Below, piece after piece: positions 1 through 6,676 of a stretch of 19,266 nucleotides of DNA. The stretch comes from Anaerolineae bacterium. Its GTDB lineage: Bacteria; Chloroflexota; Anaerolineae; 4572-78; J111. The stretch spans positions 1 through 19,266 of the forward strand of contig JAGRBY010000068.1 in the NCBI GenBank assembly GCA_020433835.1, given 5' to 3'. Positions within the stretch are counted from its first letter, which is position 1. Each line of letters opens with the position of its first letter. Position numbers and translations under genes: made by a program. A model generated the notes under the pieces. It was not told the origin of the DNA. It was given only the letters and a program-made list of their open reading frames with translations, and did no database searches.

Positions 1-123
1 AAACTTAGCCCCTTCATCGGGCGACCAAAAAACCGATTTAGGCAACGTAAAAAAAACAACTGTATAAAGCAGCGATACCGCCAAAAAAACAACACTATTC
101 CACTTATGATTGGAGAAAAACAT
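1..123 (-). CDS. Membrane glycosyltransferase (GT39/PMT-like), N-terminal fragment
   Basis: Only the first 41 codons lie in the window; the gene continues past the left edge. The start is the ATG at 123-121, with AAGGG seven bases upstream as ribosome binding site; the next in-frame stop upstream is at 204-202. A short polar start (MFFSNHKWN) is followed by one hydrophobic segment (about residues 10-29), then SVFWSPDEGAKF. A first membrane helix followed by an Asp-Glu pair (SPDEG) in the first extracytoplasmic loop is typical of dolichyl-phosphate-mannose-type and ArnT-like glycosyltransferases, where the acidic residue acts in catalysis. These enzymes move sugars from lipid carriers outside the membrane. 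The assignment rests on this short motif and topology only; another polytopic membrane protein is possible. Confidence 0.5.
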   Translation of the reverse strand, partial: MFFSNHKWNSVVFLAVSLLYTVVFFTLPKSVFWSPDEGAKF

Positions 124-239
124 AAGACTGCCCTTGGGCAAATCTTTACGGTTAAGGTCAGATGCTTTGATACATTTTTTAAAGGAGGAGATGAGCGACC
201 TTTATCACTGTAATTAGTGTAACATACATCTGCCCGATT

Positions 240-419
240 TCAAACAAACGGGTCAAAGCCCATTCGTTCTGCTATCAGGCCACGCAGATCAGGGGCCGGC
301 GTAAGGCGTTCATCCAGCAGCCTTAACTCAATCAGTCCGCAATCGGCGATATCTGTGATAGTAGTATGGAACGTTTTTTGGGACGTTTTCCAGAACGATT
401 TTGGTGCGTCTACCCACTA
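240..419 (-). pseudogene. Possible gene remnant: C-terminal coding fragment with no start
   Basis: Between a TAG at 419-417 and a TGA at 242-240 the minus strand is open for 58 codons with no ATG, GTG or TTG near its beginning; the only ATG is at 263-261. The last 39 codons look protein-like and richer in GC than the surroundings, ending LIAERMGFDPFV. A neighbouring frame is also open over about 400-330, so a frameshift near the 12-bp repeats could once have joined the two. I do not recognise the family. It could be the tail of a decayed gene, or chance. Confidence 0.35.
368..403. repeat. Three tandem 12-bp repeats
   Basis: Three adjacent 12-mers share the pattern G/A-R-R-ACG followed by a T-rich half: ggaacgtttttt (368-379), gggacgttttcc (380-391) and agaacgattttg (392-403). 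A fourth partial copy may start at 404. They sit inside the non-start open frame at 240-419. Confidence 0.45.
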
Positions 420-491
420 CAATAGAGAAAATCGCTTAGATCATAAAGAGCAGAACTTGATAATTAAAACTGATTACCAAATACCATAGTC

Positions 492-573
492 AGGTGACAG
501 TCACGTATTGTCAATAAATCAGCATCGGATTAGCCAAGTAGATTAATTTAGGGCGTCCTCGTAACTGTCACCT
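492..573. repeat. 82-bp element with 13-bp imperfect inverted ends (MITE/REP-like)
   Basis: AGGTGACAGTCAC at 492-504 is matched in reverse complement by GTAACTGTCACCT at 561-573, 12 of 13 positions. The left end also contains the perfect 11-bp palindrome GTGAC-A-GTCAC (494-504). Such ends suggest a small non-autonomous mobile or REP-like element, or a two-site operator ahead of the DUF4395 gene. No clear target duplication is visible. Confidence 0.4.
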
Positions 574-612
574 TAGAACCACGCAAGTCCTATATTATAC
601 AAGGAGATTAAA

Positions 613-1101
613 ATGTCTATTTCAACCATTATCTGGAAACGCCTGGAAATGCAAGGCTTTGAGGGGGATCGTTATGACCCGACATTTGTACAAGTTGTTC
701 CCTGGCTGCTGTTCACGCCAATATTGGGCATCATCCTAGTTGGCTGGGCAACCGTCCTGGCTTCGCCACTGTTTTTCTTTTGGCTTGCGTCCCTGGCTTT
801 ATTTGGGGCGATTACGGGGATACATCCGGCTGATTTCATCTACAATTACGGCATTCGTTATGGGGTCGGCACGCCGCCCTTGCCGAAAAACCCGATTCCG
901 AGACGGTTTGGATTTGGAGTCATGGCCGTGGCTCTCACCGTTACGGGATGGTTATTTCTGGTTGGAGCTACCTTAGCCGGCTATATCCTTGGCACTGCCC
1001 TACTCTCGATTCCGTTCATTACCATCACCGTACCTCATTTCTGTGTTTTATCGTGGCTTTATCGTGTTCTTTTCGGTTATGAAACTGTATCCCAGAAATG
1101 A
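613..1101 (+). CDS. DUF4395 family integral membrane protein
   Basis: A 162-residue protein with about four hydrophobic segments (near residues 29-47, 50-68, 99-117 and 118-140). The central part, HPADFIYNYGIRY followed by GTPPLPKNPIPRRF, and the following helices with PHFCVLSWLYR match the DUF4395 pattern as I know it; that family has no established biochemical role. Its members often sit beside thioredoxin- or rhodanese-type genes, and here the gene is tail to tail with a thioredoxin/NHL gene (66-base gap), which may be meaningful. The start is supported by AAGGAG at 600-605, seven bases before the ATG. The only cysteine is at about residue 143. Location: cytoplasmic membrane. No terminator is evident between the two convergent genes. 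Confidence 0.75.
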   Translation: MSISTIIWKRLEMQGFEGDRYDPTFVQVVPWLLFTPILGIILVGWATVLASPLFFFWLASLALFGAITGIHPADFIYNYGIRYGVGTPPLPKNPIPRRFGFGVMAVALTVTGWLFLVGATLAGYILGTALLSIPFITITVPHFCVLSWLYRVLFGYETVSQK

Positions 1102-1168
1102 GCGGAAGTGAGAAGTCATAGATTACTCTTGAAGCCAGAAGGGTCAGGTAGAGCCTTTGCATAACTCA

Positions 1169-3052
1169 TTATGAATCCTTATTCTCAACCACACAGTGGA
1201 TTTCAACCTGTCGCTCACCCGTTTCAGAGACAGTCAGCGGTAACCGCATCCGGCTGGTGTGGATAAAACATAGCCGTTCGTCGACAGCTTGACAGTAATA
1301 AAGCATAACATCAATATCAAGTTCGGTGTCTTTTTCAATAGGGATTGTAAAGGTGGGAGGTGTGGTAGAGTCAAACGGCTTTACAACATCTCCCCACTGC
1401 ACCATTTGGGGCGCATCAGGATTGAGTTTGTATCCTTCCGGCAATTCTATTGCGAGGGTGATTTCTACTTCACCCGGTGCAACTGTGACCGGAGCCAAAC
1501 GATCAACATCCTTCTTTTCCTCAGACACAACTGTTTTTGCCAACTGTGCTAAGCCTCGTAACATCACCGTCTGGACGGACTGCGTCTCTAAATCGGCTAC
1601 ACGAATAAGATGGTTGTTTGTATCGGCAATGTATAGCCGCTGATCGCTGGCAACAACGCCTTCCGGCTCATACAACGTAGCATCCGAAAATGCTCCATCC
1701 GTATGCCCCGGCTGGCCGGTGCCGATTAACGTCATAACCGTGCCAGTGGTGAGATCGAGCGTTTTGATTTTGTGGTTGTAGCTGTCGGCGATGTAAACCA
1801 GCCCATCATAAAAAGTAAGACCAGTAGGATGTTGAAGCCGAACGTGGCCGCCGGTGCCGTCGATATCGCCAAACTCAAATAATCCCTGACCAACCAGAGT
1901 CATCACCCGCGGATCTTCTCCCAGCGAAACGGCTCGGATGGCGCTGGCTTCTGAGTCAGCGACAAACATATGGCCAAAACCTACGGAGACATCGCTCGGC
2001 TGGTTGAAAGCGCCCTCGGCCACCGGACCATCGACCAGGGCTTCGGCCCCAGTACCGGCAAAAATCCCCAAACGCGATTCACTGACCAAGGCCCAAATTT
2101 GGTGCGATCCGGCCATCGCGATCAGGAGAATATCCTCCTCAGCCCACAATGCCCACGGTGAGCGCAGCGAAACCTCGGTCGGTTCGCCCATTTCTAGCCG
2201 ACCATGCGCCTTCCGTCCGGTTCCGGCCACTGTGCGGACTGTATTATCCACCAAATCAATCGCTCGAATGGCGTGGTTTTCGGTATCGGCCACGTAGAGC
2301 GTTTGGCCGTTGAGCGCCATCCCGTGCGGATCGTGAAATTGAGCCTCGGCGGCTGAGCCGTCGCGCAAACCGGGGATGCCACTGCCGAAAACCTGCACAA
2401 TCTCACCCGATTGATCATCGTCCGCCAATGCAACCTGCAGAATACGATGATGCCCTGTATCGGCAATGAACAGATAACGTGTTATGCTGCCCTCGGGTTG
2501 AGCCATCAGCAGCTTCGAGGGGTAATTAAGAGGCCGATCCGGTTCGATTTGTCGCTCCGAACGAAGATCGAGCGGCGTGCGGTCGAGCAGTCCTTGGGCC
2601 TCGAAATCGGCGATAAGTGCCTCGATTTTAGCTGCATACTCTTCGGCCAAGATTTCGCCCGATTGGGTATCGACCACCTTGCCGCGCGGATCAATAAGCA
2701 CCAGCGTCGGCCAGGCTCGAATAGCGTACTGCTGCCAGACCTCGAAATCGGCATCGTTAACGACCGGATGGTCGATACCGTGGCGCATCACAGCCTCACG
2801 AATGTTCGTTGTCTCTTTTTCAGTAGGGAATTTGGCCGAATGAACGCTGATAATGACCAGTTCATCAGGAAATTGCTCACGAAGGCGGCGCAACTGCGCC
2901 ACATTATGATGGCAATTTATTCAGCAAAACGTCCAGAATTCTAATAAGACGATTTTACCTCGTAGATTTTTTAGCATAAGGGGCTGGGATGTATTGAGCC
3001 ACTCTAGATGGGAGGGAAATTCGGGAGCGTTGACCGTAGGTTGGTTGAACAT
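1169..3052 (-). CDS. NHLRC2-like thioredoxin/NHL-repeat protein, probable selenoprotein (in-frame TGA = Sec44)
   Basis: Read through one in-frame TGA (2923-2921), this is a single 627-residue protein. Residues 10-155 are a thioredoxin-like domain: [14 protein letters not shown], then Sec44-Ile-Asn-Cys47, then the conserved [13 protein letters not shown] and cis-proline WPT (Pro115) motifs. Residues about 180-500 hold five NHL beta-propeller blades ([64 protein letters not shown]). A beta-rich tail (about 510-625) contains YYC and LC. Human NHLRC2 and bacterial relatives carry CCINC at the active site, so TGA replaces the first cysteine of CxxC. The ATG at 3052 has AAGGAAG upstream; an earlier in-frame ATG at 3145 is less likely. 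A role as a thiol-disulfide oxidoreductase is inferred. I see no signal peptide, so it is probably cytoplasmic. A conventional reading gives a 43-residue stub and a 577-residue ORF starting at GTG 2902. A TGC-to-TGA null mutation is the alternative, but the rest is intact. Confidence 0.82.
2885..2902 (-). promoter_or_regulatory. Candidate bacterial SECIS hairpin
   Basis: On the mRNA, GUGGCGC (2902-2896), loop AGUU (2895-2892) and GCGCCGC (2891-2885) form a 7-bp stem with one G-U pair. The apical loop begins 25 nt after the UGA and has G as its second base. The published bacterial SECIS consensus asks for a small loop with a G among its first two bases about 16-37 nt from the UGA, so this fits. 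The hairpin lies inside the coding region, as bacterial SECIS elements do. A codon-driven coincidence is possible. Confidence 0.62.
2921..2923 (-). other. Predicted selenocysteine codon (TGA)
   Basis: TGA in frame between TTC-TGG-ACG-TTT-TGC and ATA-AAT-TGC, giving C43-U44-I45-N46-C47. It occupies the position of the first redox cysteine of the thioredoxin-fold CxxC motif. Other genes here, such as the DUF4395 gene and pheA, stop at TGA in the ordinary way, so TGA is not globally reassigned. Confidence 0.78.
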
Positions 3053-3087
3053 AGCTTCCTTCCTTATAAAATAATTGGTAGTAGGGA

Positions 3088-3093
3088 AGTATA
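3088..3093 (-). promoter_or_regulatory. Possible -10 box for the NHL/thioredoxin gene
   Basis: TATACT on the minus strand (3093-3088), about 36 bases before the ATG at 3052, leaves room for the AAGGAAG ribosome binding site. No good -35 hexamer lies 17 bases upstream. If it is real, the transcript starts near 3081, which also argues against the longer start at 3145. Confidence 0.3.
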
Positions 3094-3162
3094 GTTCAAA
3101 ACGGGCGAGAAATCGAACTTTTAAAGATAACCAAACAACATTCAATGGTTTTTAGAAGTTCG

Positions 3163-5058
3163 CTACCCTAGTGGAAGAATGATCTTAAAGGTAGTACCCT
3201 GATTCCAAGTGCTATCAGCATCGATGCTACCGGCCAGACCTTCAATATATTCCTTTGTCCAAAACAGCCCGAAGCCCATTCCGACTTCTTTGGTAGACCA
3301 ACGCATCTCGAAAATTCTGCTCAGGTTGTCCGGTTTTATGCCGATACCACTGTCGCGAATGGTAATTTGAACCTTGTTACTACCGACACGTCGACTTTCA
3401 ATCCAAACATCACCACCTTTGCCCACTTGCTCCACTTTTTCCTTGACAGCTTCCAAGGCATTGTCAATTATAATCTTGAAAGCTTCTTTTAACATTTCAT
3501 GTAATGTGGGGATCAGCGGCAAATCTTCGACAAGCGCGAGATGCAGTTTGATGCCATATCTTTCATAAACATACTTGGCATCGGGCAAAACTTTTTGGGC
3601 GGCTTGACGCAAACAACCATTAATATCTACCAAAGACTCGGCTTGTTGACGCCACGGTTCGTGAAGATTATCTAAAATTTCAGCGGCTTGTGTTAAGCGC
3701 AATAGAATATCATCGCCTAAGTCACGCATGTTACCCTCAGGCACATGCTGTTTTATATATGGATCGATGAGTTGCAGGTACATGCGAAATGCACCAATAT
3801 GATTGCGAAGGGTGTGCACCTGGACAGTGGAGTTAAAGGCCATATCGGCAAATACTTGCGACACCCGGCGGCGCTCTTCTGATTTCCGGTAAATGCGGGC
3901 GTTGCGAATGCCAACAGCGGCTTGTTGTCCCAAAATGGTTAGTATTTCCGTTTCGCGTTCAGAAAACTCAGAGCGACGGCTGGCCACAAATAGATTGCCA
4001 ACAACTTCATCTTCTAAAAAGAAAGGCACAGCGATCACCTTTTTGATACCAGTAAACGTTTGAGCCATCGCGGCTAAAGGCTTTGGCACAATTGGTCTAA
4101 ACAGATCATAGAGACTGTCCGATACAACAAACTTTTCAGGATGGCCGTTCGCACCTTTCACCGCTCGGACACTAAGATTGTCCTTAAAACTTTCGTCATC
4201 CAGGTAGGCTATCGATTTAGGGCTGACAAAACCAACACCTAATCTGTTTTCCCATTCTCGAATGATATCTTGAGCCATACTCACGGAATAAGCCCGTACC
4301 GGCAAAGCATTGCCTGTTTCCAGAGTCGCTACCATAGCCCCTACATAATCGAGTTCATGAACCACCGTGTCGACAATCATTTGGAGGACCCGTTTCTCAT
4401 CTGTCATACTGGCTTGAAGTTCCAGAACGACCTGCTCCAGGGTATGGATATCGGCCAGCCGCCGTTGGCTGCGGATAGCCGTAGCAGCTTGATGGCCTAA
4501 AGCCGTAAGAAAATCGATATCACGTTGTGAAAACTCTTGGCGAGACGCAGCAAACAGGTTACCGACAACTTCATCATCAAGAAAAAATGGCACAGCAATA
4601 ACCTGTTTTATACCGGTTAGTTGCTGTGCCAATAGTGACAAAGGGCGACTGACGATGGGGCGAAAGAGGTCATACAGGCTGTCTGAGACAAGGTATTGCT
4701 CGGGCCGGCCTTTTTTCCCTTTAACTGCTCGCACACTTAAATTATCTTTGAAATTTTTATCATCCAAATAGGCGACGCATTCAGGATTGAGAAAACTAAC
4801 TTTCAGTTTTGACTCTAACTGATTAAGCAGATCTTTGTGAATACCAACAGAATAGGCTCGAACAGGTAAGGCGTTACCGGCCTCTAAAGGAGCGACCATA
4901 GCCCCAACACAGCCCAGGCTGTTAACAACATCATCCGCTATACGTTGAAGCACTTGCTGAAGCTCGTGAGAAATTTTATCAGCAAGTTTATGCGGTCTAG
5001 AAAGAATATTTCCATCACGTCGGGCAACAGAAGAGTCGAACATGGATACCTGAGTCAT
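3163..5058 (-). CDS. Double-GAF sensor histidine kinase
   Basis: 631 residues, no membrane segments, so a cytoplasmic sensor. Two tandem GAF domains (about 28-197 and 219-390) are close copies of each other: both contain GNALPVRAYSV, an AYLDD..FKDNLSVRAVKG block, VSDSLYDLFRPIV and a VIAVPFFL-DEVVGNLF core. A linker with MAFNSTVQVHTLRNHIGAF (about 406-424) is the likely dimerisation/phosphoacceptor region, with His415 or His420 as candidate. The ATPase domain has an N box (IIIDNALEAV, Asn533), a G1 box (DSGIGI, 569-574) and a G2 box (GMGFGLFW, 593-600). GAF domains usually bind small ligands or chromophores; no obvious chromophore cysteine or ligand residue lets me name one. No response regulator gene is adjacent, so it is an orphan kinase. 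ATG 5058 has AGGA five bases upstream. It lies 110 bases before the NHL gene on the same strand. Confidence 0.88.
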   Translation of the reverse strand: MTQVSMFDSSVARRDGNILSRPHKLADKISHELQQVLQRIADDVVNSLGCVGAMVAPLEAGNALPVRAYSVGIHKDLLNQLESKLKVSFLNPECVAYLDDKNFKDNLSVRAVKGKKGRPEQYLVSDSLYDLFRPIVSRPLSLLAQQLTGIKQVIAVPFFLDDEVVGNLFAASRQEFSQRDIDFLTALGHQAATAIRSQRRLADIHTLEQVVLELQASMTDEKRVLQMIVDTVVHELDYVGAMVATLETGNALPVRAYSVSMAQDIIREWENRLGVGFVSPKSIAYLDDESFKDNLSVRAVKGANGHPEKFVVSDSLYDLFRPIVPKPLAAMAQTFTGIKKVIAVPFFLEDEVVGNLFVASRRSEFSERETEILTILGQQAAVGIRNARIYRKSEERRRVSQVFADMAFNSTVQVHTLRNHIGAFRMYLQLIDPYIKQHVPEGNMRDLGDDILLRLTQAAEILDNLHEPWRQQAESLVDINGCLRQAAQKVLPDAKYVYERYGIKLHLALVEDLPLIPTLHEMLKEAFKIIIDNALEAVKEKVEQVGKGGDVWIESRRVGSNKVQITIRDSGIGIKPDNLSRIFEMRWSTKEVGMGFGLFWTKEYIEGLAGSIDADSTWNQGTTFKIILPLG

Positions 5059-5382
5059 AGCATTCCTAATTTTGATTTTTCTGGAGTCAGAGGGCTACCC
5101 AAGTGTAAATCAAACCGTAGATTTTCGCGAGCAAACACATTTGCGATTGAACCACTGTAATACGTAAAAACAGGATTCCGTTTTACGTCTTGGGTTAACT
5201 CCCTGAGTTCCGAAAAACTCATAATTTTTTAAACAGCAAATACAACGTGTTAATTTAGCCCAGGAAAGTTGCAATAGTACGGGTCAAGGAACTGGCTTTA
5301 AATTTCGACCCTAATAATAGCATGGCTAAAGTATTGGCGCAATGGGAAAATTAGGGGAAAGTTAGAAACTTAAGGTTCCACT
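5059..5382. other. Intergenic region with an inverted repeat
   Basis: A 324-base gap between the flavin reductase-like gene and the histidine kinase, both on the minus strand. It should hold the kinase promoter, but I cannot pick convincing hexamers. The one clear structure is the inverted repeat at 5162-5188. A looser GGGTC (5281-5285) and GACCC (5307-5311) pair brackets 21 bases. No small gene is evident. Confidence 0.5.
5162..5188. repeat. 8-bp inverted repeat upstream of the histidine kinase
   Basis: ACGTAAAA (5162-5169) and TTTTACGT (5181-5188) form perfect arms around an 11-base spacer. It lies about 105 bases upstream of the kinase start, in a place suitable for an operator. There is no T-run after the second arm in either direction that would make it a clear terminator. 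Confidence 0.45.
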
Positions 5383-6000
5383 TTATACCTGCGGCCGAAG
5401 AATCGTTAAAATTTCACCCAAAGTTGCGTAGTCAGCACTGCCCAAACGGGCTACAGGATTAAACAGTTTGGCATCAATAGTTCCTTTCGGCAAAAGTAAG
5501 CTCTCTTGAATGTGAAAGCGCACAACGCGTCCTAACACTAAGGTATTGAGCGAACCCTCGATAGGGATAATTTGCATAGATTTAGCTTCCATAGCAATAG
5601 GAGCGCTTGCCACTCGCGGAGGTCTAACACCAAGCGAGGGCATAGTTTCAATTCCTGCTACTTCAAACTCGTCAACTTCATAATTCCATTCGCCCGCCGT
5701 TTTCACCATGGTTTCGGCCAGAAGCCGATCGGGCAAATTTACAACAAATTCTCCAGTTTCCTGAATGTTGCGGAGCGTATCTTTAGGCCGGCCTTCTCGC
5801 TGCCCTATAGAGAACATGACCACCGGTGGGTCTCCACTAACGGCATTAAAAAATGAGTAAGGGGCCAGATTAAGCGTTCCATCCGATCCAACTGTAGAAA
5901 CCCAGGCAATCGGTCGTGGTATGACGGCACTAATGAGCAGTCGATAGGAGTCGCGCCCGCTCAATTCAGAAGGATCAATCGTTATTGTTTGATTTTCCAT
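5383..6000 (-). CDS. Flavin reductase-like (FMN-binding split-barrel, DIM6/NTAB type) protein
   Basis: 205 residues, the normal length for this family. The N-terminal block SAVIPRPIAWVSTVGSDG, then NLAPYSFFNAVSGDPPVVMFSIG, is the characteristic FMN-binding split-barrel core; TLRNIQETGEFVVNL and EAKSMQII follow in the expected order, and RLGSADYATLG near the C terminus is the usual ending. Family members bind FMN and reduce it with NAD(P)H or serve as the reductase half of two-component monooxygenases; the substrate here cannot be named and no monooxygenase lies nearby. GGAG about nine bases before the ATG supports the start. It stands alone: 207 bases separate it from the universal stress gene upstream, and 324 bases from the histidine kinase downstream. 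Confidence 0.88.
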   Translation of the reverse strand: MENQTITIDPSELSGRDSYRLLISAVIPRPIAWVSTVGSDGTLNLAPYSFFNAVSGDPPVVMFSIGQREGRPKDTLRNIQETGEFVVNLPDRLLAETMVKTAGEWNYEVDEFEVAGIETMPSLGVRPPRVASAPIAMEAKSMQIIPIEGSLNTLVLGRVVRFHIQESLLLPKGTIDAKLFNPVARLGSADYATLGEILTILRPQV

Positions 6001-6135
6001 TGTGATTTACTCCACAATTTTACAAATAGATAAGGGCAGCCACTATTCGATGAGTTCAATTTTAGCTTACGTGCTAATAGTCTACTCTCTTCGATGAGCC
6101 TAGCCTTAGATTTTCTTCAACAACGAGAATAGAAC

Positions 6136-6173
6136 AGCGCCCGGGAACTTAAAAAGAGCAGATGCCGGGCGCT
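6136..6173. repeat. 9-bp inverted repeat downstream of the universal stress gene
   Basis: AGCGCCCGG (6136-6144) and CCGGGCGCT (6165-6173) are perfect complements around a 20-base spacer. It lies 35 bases past the stop of the minus-strand stress gene, where a terminator or RNA-stabilising hairpin would sit, but no U-run follows it on the minus strand. Confidence 0.5.
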
Positions 6174-6207
6174 ATCAAATATTTTTACGAGGCGATGAAA
6201 AATACGT

Positions 6208-6627
6208 CTAACGAACAACCATCACCGGGCAGTGCGCATGGTGAATAACTTTTTGGCTGACGCTGCCCAACAGCAAACCTTGCAGAGAACTCCGTCCGTG
6301 GGTACCCATAACGATAAGATCAACTTGGCGGACCTCAGCTACAGACAGAATGGCTTCGGCGCTGGGGCCTTCCAACAGTTCCTCTTTAACGAGAAAGGTT
6401 ACGTCACCTAACCGTTGGCGGGCTTCGTTGAGAATAAGCTGGCCCGTATTCTCTCGACGAGCTATGAGGCTTTCATATTCATCGTACCCCAAAAAATCAG
6501 AAGTATGAGGGAAGGCATGAACCAGCCGCAATGTAGCACTATAGCGTTCAGCCAATCCTTTAGCATAATCTAAGGCTTTATGACTATGCTGTGAACCATC
6601 GATAGCCACAAGAATTTCTTTAAACAT
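6208..6627 (-). CDS. Universal stress protein, UspA family, ATP-binding type
   Basis: 139 residues from ATG 6627, which has GGGAG six bases upstream; a nine-residue longer reading (6654) lacks such a site. The fold signature is complete: KEILVAIDGS at the N terminus, VDLIVMGTHG near residue 102, and the nucleotide-binding pattern G-2x-G-9x-G-S (Gly108 to Ser122), ending HCPVMVV. This motif marks the ATP-binding branch of the family. Such proteins are small cytoplasmic stress-response dimers; the specific role is not visible from sequence. The gene starts 49 bases after the Ser/Thr kinase gene on the same strand and may share its transcript. A small hairpin (AGCAAC/GTTGCT, 6650-6667) lies in that gap without a U-run. 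Confidence 0.92.
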   Translation of the reverse strand: MFKEILVAIDGSQHSHKALDYAKGLAERYSATLRLVHAFPHTSDFLGYDEYESLIARRENTGQLILNEARQRLGDVTFLVKEELLEGPSAEAILSVAEVRQVDLIVMGTHGRSSLQGLLLGSVSQKVIHHAHCPVMVVR

Positions 6628-6676
6628 AATTTCTCCCATAGAAAGTGCAAGCAACAGCAGCGTTGCTTTGGTGATA

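Larger units (their letters stand above)
124..612. other. Gene-poor stretch with remnant and repeats
   Basis: This 489-base stretch has no intact gene. It contains a minus-strand open frame without a start codon (240-419), three 12-bp repeats (368-403) and an 82-bp segment with inverted ends (492-573), each listed separately. AAGGAG at 600-605 is the ribosome binding site of the next gene. An AT-rich TATATT at 591-596 sits too close to that site to be a useful -10 box. I see no tRNA-like fold. Confidence 0.6.

Noticed and set aside
591..598. TATATT/TATTAT as a -10 box for the DUF4395 gene
   Set aside because: A start about 603 would remove most of the ribosome binding site at 600-605, and no -35 box fits.
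2411..2944. 177-codon plus-strand open frame
   Set aside because: It lies opposite the conserved NHL/thioredoxin coding region, has no ribosome binding site, and its translation has no recognisable features.
2921..3145. A separate 74-residue protein ending at the TGA, with a separate 577-residue protein starting at GTG 2902
   Set aside because: The two pieces are exactly the N- and C-terminal parts of one thioredoxin domain in the same frame; the GTG has no ribosome binding site and lies inside the candidate SECIS stem.
6136..6173. Inverted repeat as an intrinsic terminator of the universal stress gene
   Set aside because: No U-run follows the stem on the minus strand and the loop is 20 bases; listed only as an inverted repeat.
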